DNA of 64,000 nt from Anolis sagrei. Lineage: Eukaryota; Chordata; Lepidosauria; Squamata; Anolidae. Below are positions 9,861-20,781 of this stretch, in pieces. The translations under genes and the position numbers were made by a program. Positions within the stretch are counted from its first letter, which is position 1. Each line of letters starts with the position of its first letter. The DNA lies in NCBI RefSeq assembly GCF_037176765.1, contig NC_090027.1, forward strand, positions 28,214,349 to 28,278,348. The letters are read 5' to 3'. The notes under the pieces are model-generated. The model did not search any database. It worked only from the letters and a program-made list of their open reading frames with translations, and was not told where the DNA came from.

Positions 9861-11235
9861 GTTTTAGGAAAGCTCAAACGGAATATAAATCAGTAGGACG
9901 GCAGCTTTAAAAATCAATCCAATTCTAGGCTACAACAATATAAGTATCGTATCAGGAAAGTAATAATATCCCTCCTGTACCTACTTACTACCAGTGTCAC
10001 AAACAACTGGAGAATTAAGATGCTTCAGTGTTGCCACAGTGTAGAGATGAGCTGACGTAGCTGGACATGGGATCTCTGGTTTCTGTCCTTAGATAGTAAA
10101 TAAATGCAATTGCTCACATACTTTCTAGGTACCATCTGTTTGTCTTGACAGCCCTAGGAAGTATGAAGTCTTCTCTTGTTGGAGCAGAAGCTCTGTTAGC
10201 ACCACCTGACTTTAACACAGACTTGAACACCCACAAAAGTCTAGCTCTTTATATAATTAACTTCACAGGTCCCGATGAATTGCCAGAAGTAAAAGAAAAG
10301 AGAGAGAGAGACTGAGAGAGAGAGCAGTTTGTTCAAGGAGATTAGCAAGGATATAATGAATAACTAAATGCATCTCATTAGCAAGGGATGAACCATGGAA
10401 AAGGCAATCTAAGAGCATGTACAGCTGGTTTCCGGCAGGCAGTCACCCGTGTGCCCATGTTCCTCTTCCCTGCTCCCACTTTAGTTTTGTCTGATATGCT
10501 TTTTTGCATCACTGTATTCTGACATCATGAGTCATAAGCACTGGTGAACCCTAACATTTGTTTCCGGCTGATGATGTAAATGGCTCTTTTTCATTCCAAT
10601 CGATCCACAAAGCAACCCTGAAAAAGAAATCCGGTTGAGAAAGAGGAAGGGAGAAAGAGTAGCACGAGGCCACACACTGAGTTTCATGGCTCAGCTAGGG
10701 CTAGGAACTGGATCTGCCAAATCCCAGTCCAAACCCCCCACCACCACACTAACCTGCTCCTGATTCATTGATCCATATCTTTGTGTAACAGTGCTATTTG
10801 CACGGAAGAGATTAAAACGTTTAATCAAGAAGTGTAACAAATTAACAGATCCCAGCCTCTTGTAAAGCACTCAGTGTCTCTGCAACTCACCCCCATACAA
10901 AGGTTATTTGGAAAACAAAGTGTGGGGAGATAAAGACTTATGAGTTTGTATTAGTTTGGATCACTTTCTTGAAAATCTTTTTTTTTCCCTCATTTCATTT
11001 ACTGGGGAAAATTTCCCAGTCCTGGAAATGTCCACTTCTTTCAATTTGGAATCTTCAATGCATTTGAAACCCCCAGAAGTGAATAAAGAATACCAAACAC
11101 TAATAGAAGTGTATGGGTAAAGCAGAAGTAAGGGAAACTATTCTCCAAAAGCTAGGAGATACCTTTCCCACAATGGTCAAGTGCTTTCCTCAGTTAGAAT
11201 AAGCATGATTTGTAGCTGTGCTAGTCTATTTCAGC
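9861..11235. other. Mostly unique non-coding DNA; short (GA)n
   Basis: No gene is seen. A GA-rich run lies at about 10298-10325. The stretch 10420-10650 is less AT-rich and repeat-free by eye; it could be conserved regulatory DNA, but only cross-species alignment would show it. Confidence 0.35.
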
Positions 11236-11245
11236 ATTAGAAGAC

Positions 11246-11410
11246 ATATATATGTGTGTGTGTATATATATATACACACACACAATATTTATATACCGCT
11301 TTTCTCACCCCTGGAGGGACTCAAAACAGTTTACACTGTTTACCCTGAATCACCTGAGGGCTGAGAAGGGCAGTATACAAATACAGTAAATAAATAAATA
11401 AATAAATAAT
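11246..11410 (+). mobile_element. (TG/TA)n followed by an L2-type 3' tail
   Basis: An alternating TG/TA tract at 11246-11285 leads into an L2-like terminal segment (taccgcttttctcacccctg, then gagggctgagaagggcagta) and an AAAT tail at 11386-11409. Confidence 0.6.
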
Positions 11411-12215
11411 ACACAGAACTAGTGGCAAAATTCAATGCCTTACATATGTATACCAAATCACAATCAACACCATATAACTAAGGATAAAATCAATAAGACA
11501 ATTCTTCATAAGGTAAAAGGACATTTAAAACATGAAATATAAGAATTAAAACACCTAATAAAAACATTACAATCACATGATCCAAGCACATAGATTGGGC
11601 CACTCCAAATGCTGATTGCACATATTCCATATTTGCTTCTTGTACTGTGTTACTTTACTAGTCAAAAGCTTGGTTCCATAATCATGTCTTTGTTTTCCAT
11701 CTAAAGGCCAGGAGGGAGGGCACTGATCTAATCTCACTCGGGAGAGAGTTCCAAAGCCAAGGAGTCACCACTGAGAAGGCCCCATCTCTCATCTCCACCA
11801 ACCACACTTGCGAAGCAGGTGGGAATGAGAGCAGGGCCTCCCCAGATCTTAACCTCTATGATGGTTAATAGAAGGAGATACGTTCAGAGAAGTAAACTGG
11901 ACCGGAACTGTTTAGGGCTTTATAGGCTAAAGCCAGCATTTGAATTGTGCTCGGTAGCAGACTGGCAGCCAGTGGAGCTGGCATAACAGAGGAATTGTGT
12001 GCCCTCTGTATGCCGCTCCGGTGAGAAACCTGGCTGCCACCCACTGGACCATTTGAAACTTCTAAACAGTCTTCAAAGGCAACCCTATGTAGAGCATGTT
12101 GCAGTAATCTATTCTTGATGTAACAAGAGTGTGGACCAACATGGCCAAATCAGACTTCCCAAGGTACGGGCGCAACTGCACAATTGCGCAGAAGCTCCCC
12201 TGGCCACCACTGAAA
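11411..12215 (-). mobile_element. L2 LINE, 3' portion
   Basis: Minus-strand L2 sequence, collinear with the open copy at 18200-20125. It covers the C-terminal coding region (plus: gagaaggccccatctctcat, ctttgaattgtgctcgg-like) up to the region encoding ATLVTSRIDYCN-like sequence (plus: gtaacaagagtgtggaccaa). Indels leave no long frame, so it is old. Confidence 0.8.
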
Positions 12216-13196
12216 CTTAAAAACACCTTTGAGACTAACTGGTAAAATTTATGCTTGAATTTCTTTTTCTCATATGTATTATTATTAGTCAGAAGGTTGA
12301 ACTCCAGACATGGAGTTCCGAATTCACTTCAGGGTGTGAAGACATTTGTACCAATCTGAGGAGTATTCATGCAGTTGAAATGAAAAATGCTACATCTGAT
12401 CCTTCTCCAACAGTCAACAGCTGAAATAGATGCATAGATCACTGATCTATAGAAGAAATTGGGGGAAACATCTTGTTTTCCTTCTTTACATTCCTGTAAT
12501 TTTCCATTCCACAACCATGTAAATTCATGAGTCTGCATTATACTATGCAAATCAAGGATGCATCTGTCAAATGAGTGTCATCAAATTTCTCAGAACGTCT
12601 TCTGCAAAGGTGAGTCACTGTTTTGCCTTTGTGACCGCTGCACTTTTTCCAAGCACATCAAAAAATCCCATCTTGACTAGATAGTCAATAGCAGAGCCCC
12701 CGAAAGAAGGGCACTGTGTGCTAGTCACCAAGAAAATTTCTCATTATTCTTTAGACATGATTGGTGAAAAAAGGCCGGGGAGAAGTGTCCATATCCCATC
12801 CTAGCAAATTTTCAATGATAAATCAACATACAGCCCACAGACCACATTTGACCTCCCATGTGGCCCAAAGAAGTTTTGCAGTCATGCAGCTATATTGGAA
12901 GAGTGAAATGAAATTAATTCAGAGCAAAGAAAGTATAATTTGCAGGTCTCACAACCTAGTGGTAGGTCCTGAAAATAAATATTTTTGTGCCGGTGACATG
13001 GAGATGATGAAATGTTTTGCCAAACTGCAGATCTTGAATAAGGCAAACATTATGTATTTTAAAATTGCAGTGAATTATTACTAGGGCTCTGCTGCAGAAA
13101 ACTCAACTGGTTACATAAAATCCAATTGTGATTCCTCATCCCTTCTGAAACTATCTATTTGAAGCCTCTGTTTTATCACTGCTTTTGCATTTAACT
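12216..13196. other. Non-coding stretch, nothing recognised
   Basis: Open frames here are short and composition-driven, with no domain or repeat signature. Confidence 0.4.
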
Positions 13197-13349
13197 CAGG
13201 GCCCTTCCACACAGCCCTATATCCCAGAATATCAAGGAAGAAAATCCCACAATATCTGCTTTGAACTGCCTTATCTGATTCCACACTCAGATAATGTGTG
13301 GTTTTCTGACTTGATATTCTGGGATATAGGGCTGTCTGGAAGGGCCCTC
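13197..13349. mobile_element. Palindromic MITE, 'gggcccttccacac' family
   Basis: The left arm begins gggcccttccacacagccct and the right arm is its reverse complement (agggctgtctggaagggccc), with bodies atatcccagaatatcaagg / cttgatattctgggatat. The whole element folds into a 150-bp hairpin. Copies or fragments lie at 16146, 17973, 20519, 42812 and 45056. The CAGGG-type ends suggest hAT, but no clear 8-bp duplication was found. Confidence 0.75.
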
Positions 13350-13595
13350 AGACTCTTCCATAAGGCCATGGAAGACAAAGTCTTTAGCTTCCTGAATTAT
13401 ACTCTCAGAGATTGCGTAAGTTTCAGCAGGTCACAGAACCCTAAACCAACGTGGTACTTTATTGCATGAAGCCACTATCCCACAGGAGTCACGTGATCAT
13501 GGATAGCAGCACAAACCAGGATGATCACCCTCACTATCAGACATCTCTGCAGTTGTGATCCAATAGCTATACTTCCAGCTGGCTTCTTTTTCTGT

Positions 13596-14830
13596 TGTTG
13601 TTGTTTATTCGTTCAATCGCTTCCGACTCTTCATGACCTCATGGACCAGCCCATGCCAGAGCTCCTTGTCGGCCATCACCACCCCCAGCTCCATCAGAGT
13701 CAAGCCAGTCACTTCAAGGATGCCATCCATTCATCATGCCCTTGGTCGGCCCCTCTTCCTTTTTCCTTTCTTTTTCCCCTGCATCATTCTCTTCTTCAAG
13801 CTTTCCTGTCTCCTCATTATGTGACCAAAGTATCATATATTCTGGCATATAAGCTGACTGGGCATATAAGACGACCCCCAACTTTTCCAGTTAAAATATA
13901 GAGTTTGAGATATACTCACCATATAAGACTACCCCTCTTCCAACGCACACCAAATAAAATTTAAAAAGCATCAGATTTGATTTCAATATGGTAAATTTCC
14001 TATTACTGTACCTCCTCCTCTGCCTGTCAGATCTCACACATGGGTGCCTGTGCTGCTTCATTGCAGTCTTCATGAGCGAGATCTGATAGGCAGAGGAGGA
14101 GGTACTGTAATAGGATACAAGGGTGGGCCAGACAGGTAAAAGAGGTGTGTTTTTCTGAGCCCTGACCACTCTATCTCTTTTTTCCATACCCCAAGCACCT
14201 GCAGCTTGCTCCGCCCTTCACTTACACCTTTTCGGTGAGGCGCCCGTTCACCTCACCATCGGGACCGCATTAAGTCCACTAATCCTGATGAATGGATTTT
14301 CTTCTAACATACTTGTACAGCATTGCCCTTAATGCTTTCATACAGTCACTGCATATGGCAGGGATGTGGCCACTGCCATTTTTGAACTCCCCCCACAATA
14401 TGCATGAAACCACAGATTCTCCAATTCTTCAGATTCGAAGTTTCAGCACCCACTCTATAAGACGACTCCCGGTGTATAAGATGACTCCCGCATATAAGAT
14501 GACCCCTGACTTTTGAGAAGATTTTATTGGGTTAAAAAGTAGTCTTATACGCCAGAATATATGGTACTTCATCTTTGCCTCTCATATCCTTCCCTCCAAT
14601 GAGCAGTCAGACCTTATTTCCTGAAGTATGGACCGGTTGGATCTTCTCGCAGTCCAAGGCACTCTCAGAACTTTCCTCCAACACCACAGTTCAAAAGCAT
14701 CTATCTTCCTTCGCTCAGCCTTCCCTGTGGTCCAGCTCTCACATCCATAGGTGACTACGGGGAATACCACTGCTTTAACTATGTGGATCTTGGTTGCCAG
14801 TGTGATGTCTCTACTCTCTACTACTTTTTC
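13596..14830 (-). mobile_element. RTE/BovB LINE 3' end, split by a MITE
   Basis: Two blocks (13596-13832 and 14565-14830) join into one minus-strand RTE fragment when the MITE at 13833-14564 is taken out. The minus frame 14770-14582 encodes YGCESWTTGKAERRKIDAFE and LRVPWTARRSN, the BovB-clade signature C-terminal to the RT. The 3' end reads gacctcatggaccagcccat on plus. It is truncated and inactive. Confidence 0.85.
13833..14564. mobile_element. Tc/mariner-like MITE, 732 bp
   Basis: The terminal inverted repeats are TCATATATTCTGGCATATAA (left) and CCATATATTCTGGCGTATAA (right, read inward), between TA dinucleotides at 13831-13832 and 14565-14566. Subterminal copies of gcatataagacgacccc-type sequence recur inside both ends. 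No transposase is encoded. Its insertion interrupts an RTE LINE, whose collinear halves confirm the boundaries. Confidence 0.8.
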
Positions 14831-14894
14831 TGCCTTCCCTCAATTCTGCTGCTGTGTAGTTTTTCTTTGAAAAAGCAACTTTGAAATTTCAGCA

Positions 14895-15262
14895 AAAATC
14901 AAATAAATAAATAAATAAATAAATGCCCCTTAGAAATCAGAACACTAGGTTTTGCTATAGTGCTCAAACATGTCAAGTTGCACGGCTCTAGCAACTATCC
15001 TTTCACAAGAATTCTTCCTCACAATTGGAGGACAGCTTTAGAAATGTTGGGAAATAATTCCAGAACATCCTTGGTAGTGTTGCATTGATAGACTTGAGTG
15101 CCTTCTACAATTGGACATTCCTTGTATTCACAGCTAGGGGTATTTAGATCCAATCCATTAAGTTTTGACCTTCTGATGGAGCACTTTAAATATTTCCACC
15201 CCCTCCTGGAATTATATTGATAATTTTTGTCTGGGATATAAATGTTGCAAATAAATAAATAA
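14895..15262. repeat. (AAAT)n tracts and short LINE/SINE tails
   Basis: AAAT runs lie at about 14902-14926 and 15249-15265. Each follows a short segment that looks like a retroelement 3' end. Nothing coding is seen between them. Confidence 0.5.
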
Positions 15263-15265
15263 ATA

Positions 15266-16145
15266 GTTAGCATGCTTGGGTATTCCAAACAATGTGAAAG
15301 GACTGAGGGCAAAAAGGGCAAAAATTAGTAGTCCTTCCCCTTCCAAATTCCACTACGGGTGCATTTAGTCTAATCTGTTTAAATTCAAACCACTCGAGGC
15401 TCTTGGTACATTGTGTACAAAATTATTAATGGCTCCATTTGTAATCACAAATGCAAAGTAACTTTTCACATTTCTTTTGCTTATGTGCCACTTCACACGA
15501 GCGACCCATTTAATAGGTCAATAACTCATTCAATGTAGCTTGAAAATCGGTAATGTTTTGCAAATCAGTTATGCTTGCAGAAGATATTAGAAATACAAAA
15601 CAAGCATGTGCATACATATGCACATATATACGAGGGTAAAGGATAGGAATGGATGAGATGATTTACAAAACTAAAAGTTTGGCAAAGTTCTCTGGTCAGG
15701 TCCCTTCCATTTATGCTGGGCTACAATCTTCTCCATTACCTCCAGGCAGGTTGGAAATGACAATTGTAGTCCAATACATGTTGCATACACTTGATTTGGA
15801 AAGACTCTTCATGGTTGGGATAGAAAGACATTATTTAAGATTTTAAGGAAATAACTGAAGGAGAAAATGAAACTGATGGCTCATACTTCACAGATTATAA
15901 ACCAGGACAGGTGTGGTCAAGCAACATTACAGTGTGGTCAAGCTGGCAAATGTTGTTAGATAGGAAAAAACAGTAAGCTTGGAGAGGCTGCAGTAGTTTG
16001 CTTTTACCCAAGGAGCAAGGTTTGCCTTCCTGACCTCTGCATCCTGCTGATTTAATTGAGCAAGAACTAATCTGGCACTTTGAAATAATTTAAAACAATT
16101 GAAGTAAGCTGTGAAGGAAAAGGGGGAAAGTGGGAAGGGAAGACA
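15266..16145. other. Non-coding stretch, nothing recognised
   Basis: No supported gene or repeat. Confidence 0.4.
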
Positions 16146-16396
16146 GAAACAAGGGCCCCTTCCACGCAGCTTAATGAAATCCAACATTATCTGCTTTGAA
16201 CTGGAATATGTGGCAGTGTGGACTCAGGGCCCTTTCACACAGACATATAACCCCAAATATCAAGGGAGAAAATCCCACAATATCTGCTTTGAACTGGGAT
16301 ATCTGAATCCACACTCAGATAATGTGGGATTTTATGGCTCGATATTCTGGGATATAGGGCTGTGTGGAAAGGCCCTTAGATAACCCAGTTCAAATT
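16146..16396. mobile_element. Palindromic MITE nested in a second copy of its family
   Basis: The outer copy begins gggccccttccacgcagctt and resumes after the insertion with gataacccagttcaaa. The inner copy (about 16227-16378) has both arms, gggccctttcacac and gtgtggaaaggccc. The outer sequence is collinear across the insertion when compared with the copy at 20519-20671. Confidence 0.7.
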
Positions 16397-17972
16397 TATT
16401 TATTTATGTCATGCACTTTTACCCCACTGTTCTCCCCCTGAAGGGGGACTCAGGGCGGCTTCACACAAGCACCATACGATGCTGTCAACAAGTAAACAAT
16501 TCGAAGTACAATTAAAGCATTAAAAACCATTAAACACATTATATAATTCATTAGGCAGTAGACTGAACATGCAAGTAAAACCAAATCCAAGTCTAGGCAG
16601 ATTCAATGTCGTGAATATCCTAAGTCTTCTTTTCAGTTGCCGCTATCCATTAATCAAACGCTTGGTCCCAGAGCCAAGTCTTCACATGTCTTCTCAAGGA
16701 CAGGAGGGAGGTGGCCAACCTGATGTTCCTGGGGAGAGAGTTGCACAGACGGGGGGCACTGTCGAGAAGGCCTTGTCTTTTGACCCCACCAACCGTGTTT
16801 GCGATATTGGTGGGATTGAGAGCAGGGCCTCTCCAGAAGATCTTAAACTTCGTGATGGTTCATGGCAGGAGATACGTTCGGACAGGTAGTCTGGGCCAGA
16901 ACTATTTAGGGCTTTAAAGGTTATTTGTTTATCATGTTAGGGGCAGACCAAACAGTTGCATTGCGTTTTTAAACAAACAAACAAAACACAAAGTTTGGAA
17001 GCTTGGTAGTTGATTAAATGTCCTTTGACCAGTAGCTGGCCACTTGGAGTGCCTCTAATGTTGCTGCAAGAAAGTCCTCCATTGTGCATGTGGCAGGGCT
17101 CAGGTCGCATTGCAGCAGGTGGTCTGTAGTTTGCTCTTCTCCAAGCTCGCATGTCGTGGATTCCACTTTGTAGCCCCATTTCTGAAGGTTGGTTCTGCAT
17201 CTCGTGGTGCCAGAGCACAGTCTGTTCAGAGCCCTCCAAGTCGCCCAGTCTTCTGTGTGCCCAGTGGGGAGTCTCTCATTTGGTATCAGCCATTGATTGA
17301 GGTTCTGGGTTTGAGCCTGCCACTTTTGGAGTCTCGCTTGCTGAGGTGTTCCAGCGAGTGTCTCTGTAGATTGTAGAAAACTATTTCTTGATTTAAGTCA
17401 TTGGTGTGCTGGCTGATATCCAAACAGGGATGAGCTGGAGATGTCACTGCCTTGGTCCTTTCACTATTGGTTGCTACTTCCCGGTGGATGTCAGGTGGTG
17501 CAATACCTTCTAAACAGTGTAATTTCTCCAGTGGTGTAGGGCGCAGACACCCCATGTTTCATTAAGAGCCACATCCACTGTTTTAGCATGGTGAGATGTG
17601 TTCCACACTGGGCATGCATACTCTGCAGCAGAGTAGCACAGCGCAAGGGCAGATGTCTTCACTGTGTCTGGTTGTGATCCCCAGGTTGTGCCAGTCAGCT
17701 TTCATATGATATTATTTCTAGCGCTTTAAAGGTTAAAACCAGCACTTTGAATTGTGCTCGGAAGCTGATCGGCAACCTGGCTGCCAATCGTTGAAGCTTC
17801 TGGGCAGTCTTCAAAGGCAGCCCCATGTAGAGTGCGTTGCAGTAGTCTATTCGGGATGTAACAAGAGTGTGGACCACTGTGGCCAAGTCAGATTTCCCAA
17901 GGAATGGGCACAGCTGGCGCACAAGTTTTAATTGTGCAAAAGCTCTCCCGGCCACTGCTGAGACCTGGGACA
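16397..17972 (-). mobile_element. L2 LINE 3' portion, split by another LINE
   Basis: L2 sequence at 16397-16923 (tail: ttctccccctgaagggggac) continues at 17723-17972, where the minus frame encodes SDLATVVHTLVTSRIDYCNA. The 16924-17722 element interrupts it, flanked by a 13-bp duplication (gctttaaaggtta). The L2 frame is broken; the copy is old. Confidence 0.85.
16924..17722 (-). mobile_element. Non-LTR LINE 3' end with Cys/His-rich C-terminus, copy 1
   Basis: It is bounded by a perfect 13-bp duplication (16911-16923 and 17723-17735), so this is the whole inserted unit, 799 bp. Minus frames encode a LINE C-terminus with the Cys/His pattern CxCGEEQTTDHLLxC, best read in the copy at 25783. This domain is typical of Ingi/Vingi- and jockey-like non-LTR elements. 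I favour a Vingi-like or R4-like family but cannot decide. Confidence 0.75.
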
Positions 17973-18050
17973 TCAATGCAGATATTGTGGGATTTTCTGC
18001 CTTGATATTCTGGGATATGTGGCTGTATGGAAGGACCCAAGTACATTTTA
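17973..18050. mobile_element. Half of a palindromic MITE
   Basis: Only the right arm is present (cagatattgtgggattttct, ccttgatattctgggatat, then gtggctgtatggaagg). Confidence 0.6.
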
Positions 18051-18199
18051 AAAGCACCTGACAAATGTGGTAACTTTTTATTGGGACTGTCCCTGCCCAA
18101 TCAGTACATTTGAAGGTTATGGTGGCTTTCACCATCCCTGACTTCTCTATTAAGAGAGAAAGGTATACTGTATTATTTAGAGTCTAAGAAATGAGAAAG

Positions 18200-20089
18200 T
18201 CCCAATCACTTTAGAGATGCCAGATCTAATGCCACAATAGCTCTGAGCTGGACGCCACTTTAGATGCAGTCTCCGTGGATGTGACACAAGCACCTGCTTG
18301 TCAGTTTTTGTTGGATTCTTTTCAGTTTGTGAAACCCGAGGATGTGGACAAGATACTTGGAGGAATGAGGCCCACCACGTCCATCCTAGACCCCTGCCCA
18401 TCCTGGCTTCTTAAGGAGGCCAGAGGGGGATTGGCCCAGTGGGTAACGGTGGTGGTTAATGCCTCCCTTCGGGAGGGCAAGATTCCAGCGAGCCTAAAAC
18501 AGGCTATTATAAAGCCGCTGTTGAAGAAACCATCACTTGACCCCACTAAATTGGACAACTTTCGGCCTGTTTCCAATCTCCCCTTTTTGGGCAAAGTCAT
18601 GGAAAGCGTGGTGGCCTCACAACTCCAGGTATTCTTGGGAGACACAGATTATCTGGATCCGGCACAGTCTGGTTTCAGACCGGGACATGGTACCGAGACG
18701 GTCTTGGTCGCCTTAGTGGATGATCTGCGCCGGGAGCTAGACAGGGGGAGTGTGTCCCTGTTGGTGCTCCTGGACCTCTCAGCAGCCTTCGATACCGTCG
18801 ACCACGGTATTCTTCTGGGGCGCCTTGCAGGGATGGGCCTTGGGGGCTCTGCTCTGCAGTGGCTCCGGTCATTCCTGGAGGGTCGCACTCAGAAGGTGTT
18901 ATTGGGGGACTCCTGTTCAACGCCGCAGCCGTTGACCTGTGGCGTTCCTCAGGGTTCCATCTTGTCCCCCTTGTTGTTTAACATCTACATGAAGCCGCTG
19001 GGTGAGATCATCCGGAGTTTCGGGGTGCGGTGTCACCTGTACGCAGATGACGTCCAACTCTGTCACTCCTTCCCACCTGCTACTAAGGAGGCCGTCGAAG
19101 TCCTGAACCGGTGCCTGGCCGCTGTAATGGTCTGGATGAGGGCGAACAAACTGAAACTAAATCCAGACAAGACAGAGGTACTCCTGGTCAGTCGCAAGGC
19201 CGAACAGGGTATAGGGTTACAGCCTGTGCTGGACGGGGTCGCACTCCCCTTGAAGGCGCAGGTTCGCAGCTTGGGTGTGACCCTGGACTCATCGCTGAGC
19301 CTGGAGCCCCAGGTTTCAGCGGTGACCAGGGGAGCATTTGCACAGCTTAGGCTCGTGCGCCAGCTGCGCCCGTATCTTGGGAAGTCTGACTTGGCCACGG
19401 TGGTACACGCTTTGGTCACATCCCGCCTCGACTACTGCAACGCTCTCTACGTGGGGCTGCCCTTGAAGACGGCCCGGAAGCTTCAGCTAGTCCAGCGCGC
19501 GGCAGCCATGTTGTTAACGGGAGCTGGACGCAGAGAGCATACAACGCCTCTGCTGTCCCAACTCCACTGGCTGCCGATTTGCTACCGGGCCCAATTTAAG
19601 GTGCTGGTTTTATCCTACAAAGCCCTAAACGGTTCCGGCCCAAAATACCTTGCAAACCGCATCTCGGCCTACGAGCCCACGAGGGCCTTGAGATCATCCG
19701 GGGAGGCCCTTCTCTCGGTCCCGCCCGCCTCACAGGCACGTCTGGCGGGGACGAGGGAGCGGGCCTTCTCGGTGGTGGCCCCCCGGCTGTGGAACACTCT
19801 CCCTGCTGAAGTTAGACAGGCGCCCTCCTTGATGGCCTTCCGTAGGGGCCTAAAAACATGGCTCTTCGAGCAGGCCTTCAATTGAGTATAGTTAATTGAC
19901 ACTGGAATGAATTAGGACTACGAATTTTGGCTATGACCCCAGGACTTGACGAAGCGGATTTTAGTATAAGTATATGTTGTGTTGTATTTGTCTGGTTTGT
20001 ATGTCTAGACTCGCTGTACACTGTCTTCTTTGTTATTGTTCACCGCCCCGAGTCGCCTTCGGGCTGAGAGGGGCGGTCAATAAGTGCAA

Positions 20090-20124
<35 letters not shown>

Positions 20125-20125
20125 C
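18200..20125 (+). mobile_element. L2 LINE, 5'-truncated, with open reverse transcriptase frame
   Basis: The element covers the reverse transcriptase and C-terminal region and ends at an L2 3' terminus. That terminus has a small hairpin (cgagtcgccttcgggctgag), then gaggggcggtcaataagtgc and an AAAT tail from about 20088 to 20124. The frame at 18275-19885 is open. The 5' edge is approximate. Sequence is GC-rich and CpG-bearing compared with its AT-rich surroundings, which with the open frame argues for a young insertion. Confidence 0.9.
18275..19885 (+). pseudogene. L2 ORF2 reverse transcriptase fragment, 536 codons open
   Basis: This is the LINE's own polymerase, not a host gene. RT boxes in order: KPLLKKP...NFRPVSNLPFL at residues 80-105; LDLSAAFDTVDH at 166-177 with the first catalytic Asp; GVPQGSILSPLLFN at 223-236; YADD at 256-259 with the catalytic Asp pair; then the C-terminal region LVTSRLDYCNALYVGLP and LWNTLPAEVRQAPSLMAF. 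The upstream endonuclease domain of full-length L2 is missing, so this copy cannot transpose alone. The first ATG is simply the first in the truncated frame and need not be a real start. Confidence 0.9.
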
Positions 20126-20518
20126 CAAATAAAACAACTTTGCCTTGATTTGACTAAGGAGCGGTCTGCAGTAATCTGACCTTTGAAGCAAATAGTTGAT
20201 TGAATGGAATGGCTGAGACTGCAAACACAGCTCTGGACTTGGGCCTTAAACAGGACACTAAATTATCTTACCTTTCCTAAATGCTGGAGGTCAGTCAGTC
20301 TTGAAAGTCTCATAAACAAAAACTGCAGCCAGAACCTGTTTGCATTTGGTCTGCTTTGTTTAAAGATGGAAAAACTGTATTGTTTTCATTGTCCTGGCTT
20401 GGATGTATTTTCTCTGATTTTAGTATTATCTGCCCTCATTGACTCTTTATGGTGACCTTAAGGCAAACAGGGTTGTATTGGCAAGATTGGTTTGCTTGTG
20501 TTTGCCACTGCCTTTCTC
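20126..20518. other. Non-coding stretch, nothing recognised
   Basis: No gene or repeat recognised between the L2 tail and the next MITE. Confidence 0.35.
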
Positions 20519-20671
20519 TGGGCCCTTCCATACAGCTCTATATCCCAGAATATCAAGGCAGAAAATCCCACATTATCCAAGTGTGGACTCAGATAACTCA
20601 GTTCAAAACAGATATTGTGGGATTTTCTGCCTTGATATTCTGGGATATAGGGCAGTGTGGAAGGGCACTCT
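20519..20671. mobile_element. Palindromic MITE, near-complete copy
   Basis: Both arms are present: tgggcccttccatacagctc at the left, gggcagtgtggaagggca at the right, with matching agaatatcaaggcagaaaat / attttctgccttgatattct bodies. Short frames on both strands are a by-product of the palindrome. Confidence 0.75.
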
Positions 20672-20781
20672 GAAGCTGAGAAAATGTTTTGTTGCCTTTT
20701 TTTGGCATGGGGAAATAGAACATAATGAAGGCCCATTTTAAAAGCAGCTTAATGAATTTAGGCTAAAAGCAAAAATTGTAA

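Noticed and set aside
18275-19885. Host protein of 536 residues
   Set aside because: All motifs are those of an L2 reverse transcriptase; the 3' end is a LINE tail.
20458-20741. Overlapping frames on both strands
   Set aside because: They are produced by the palindromic MITE at 20519-20671.
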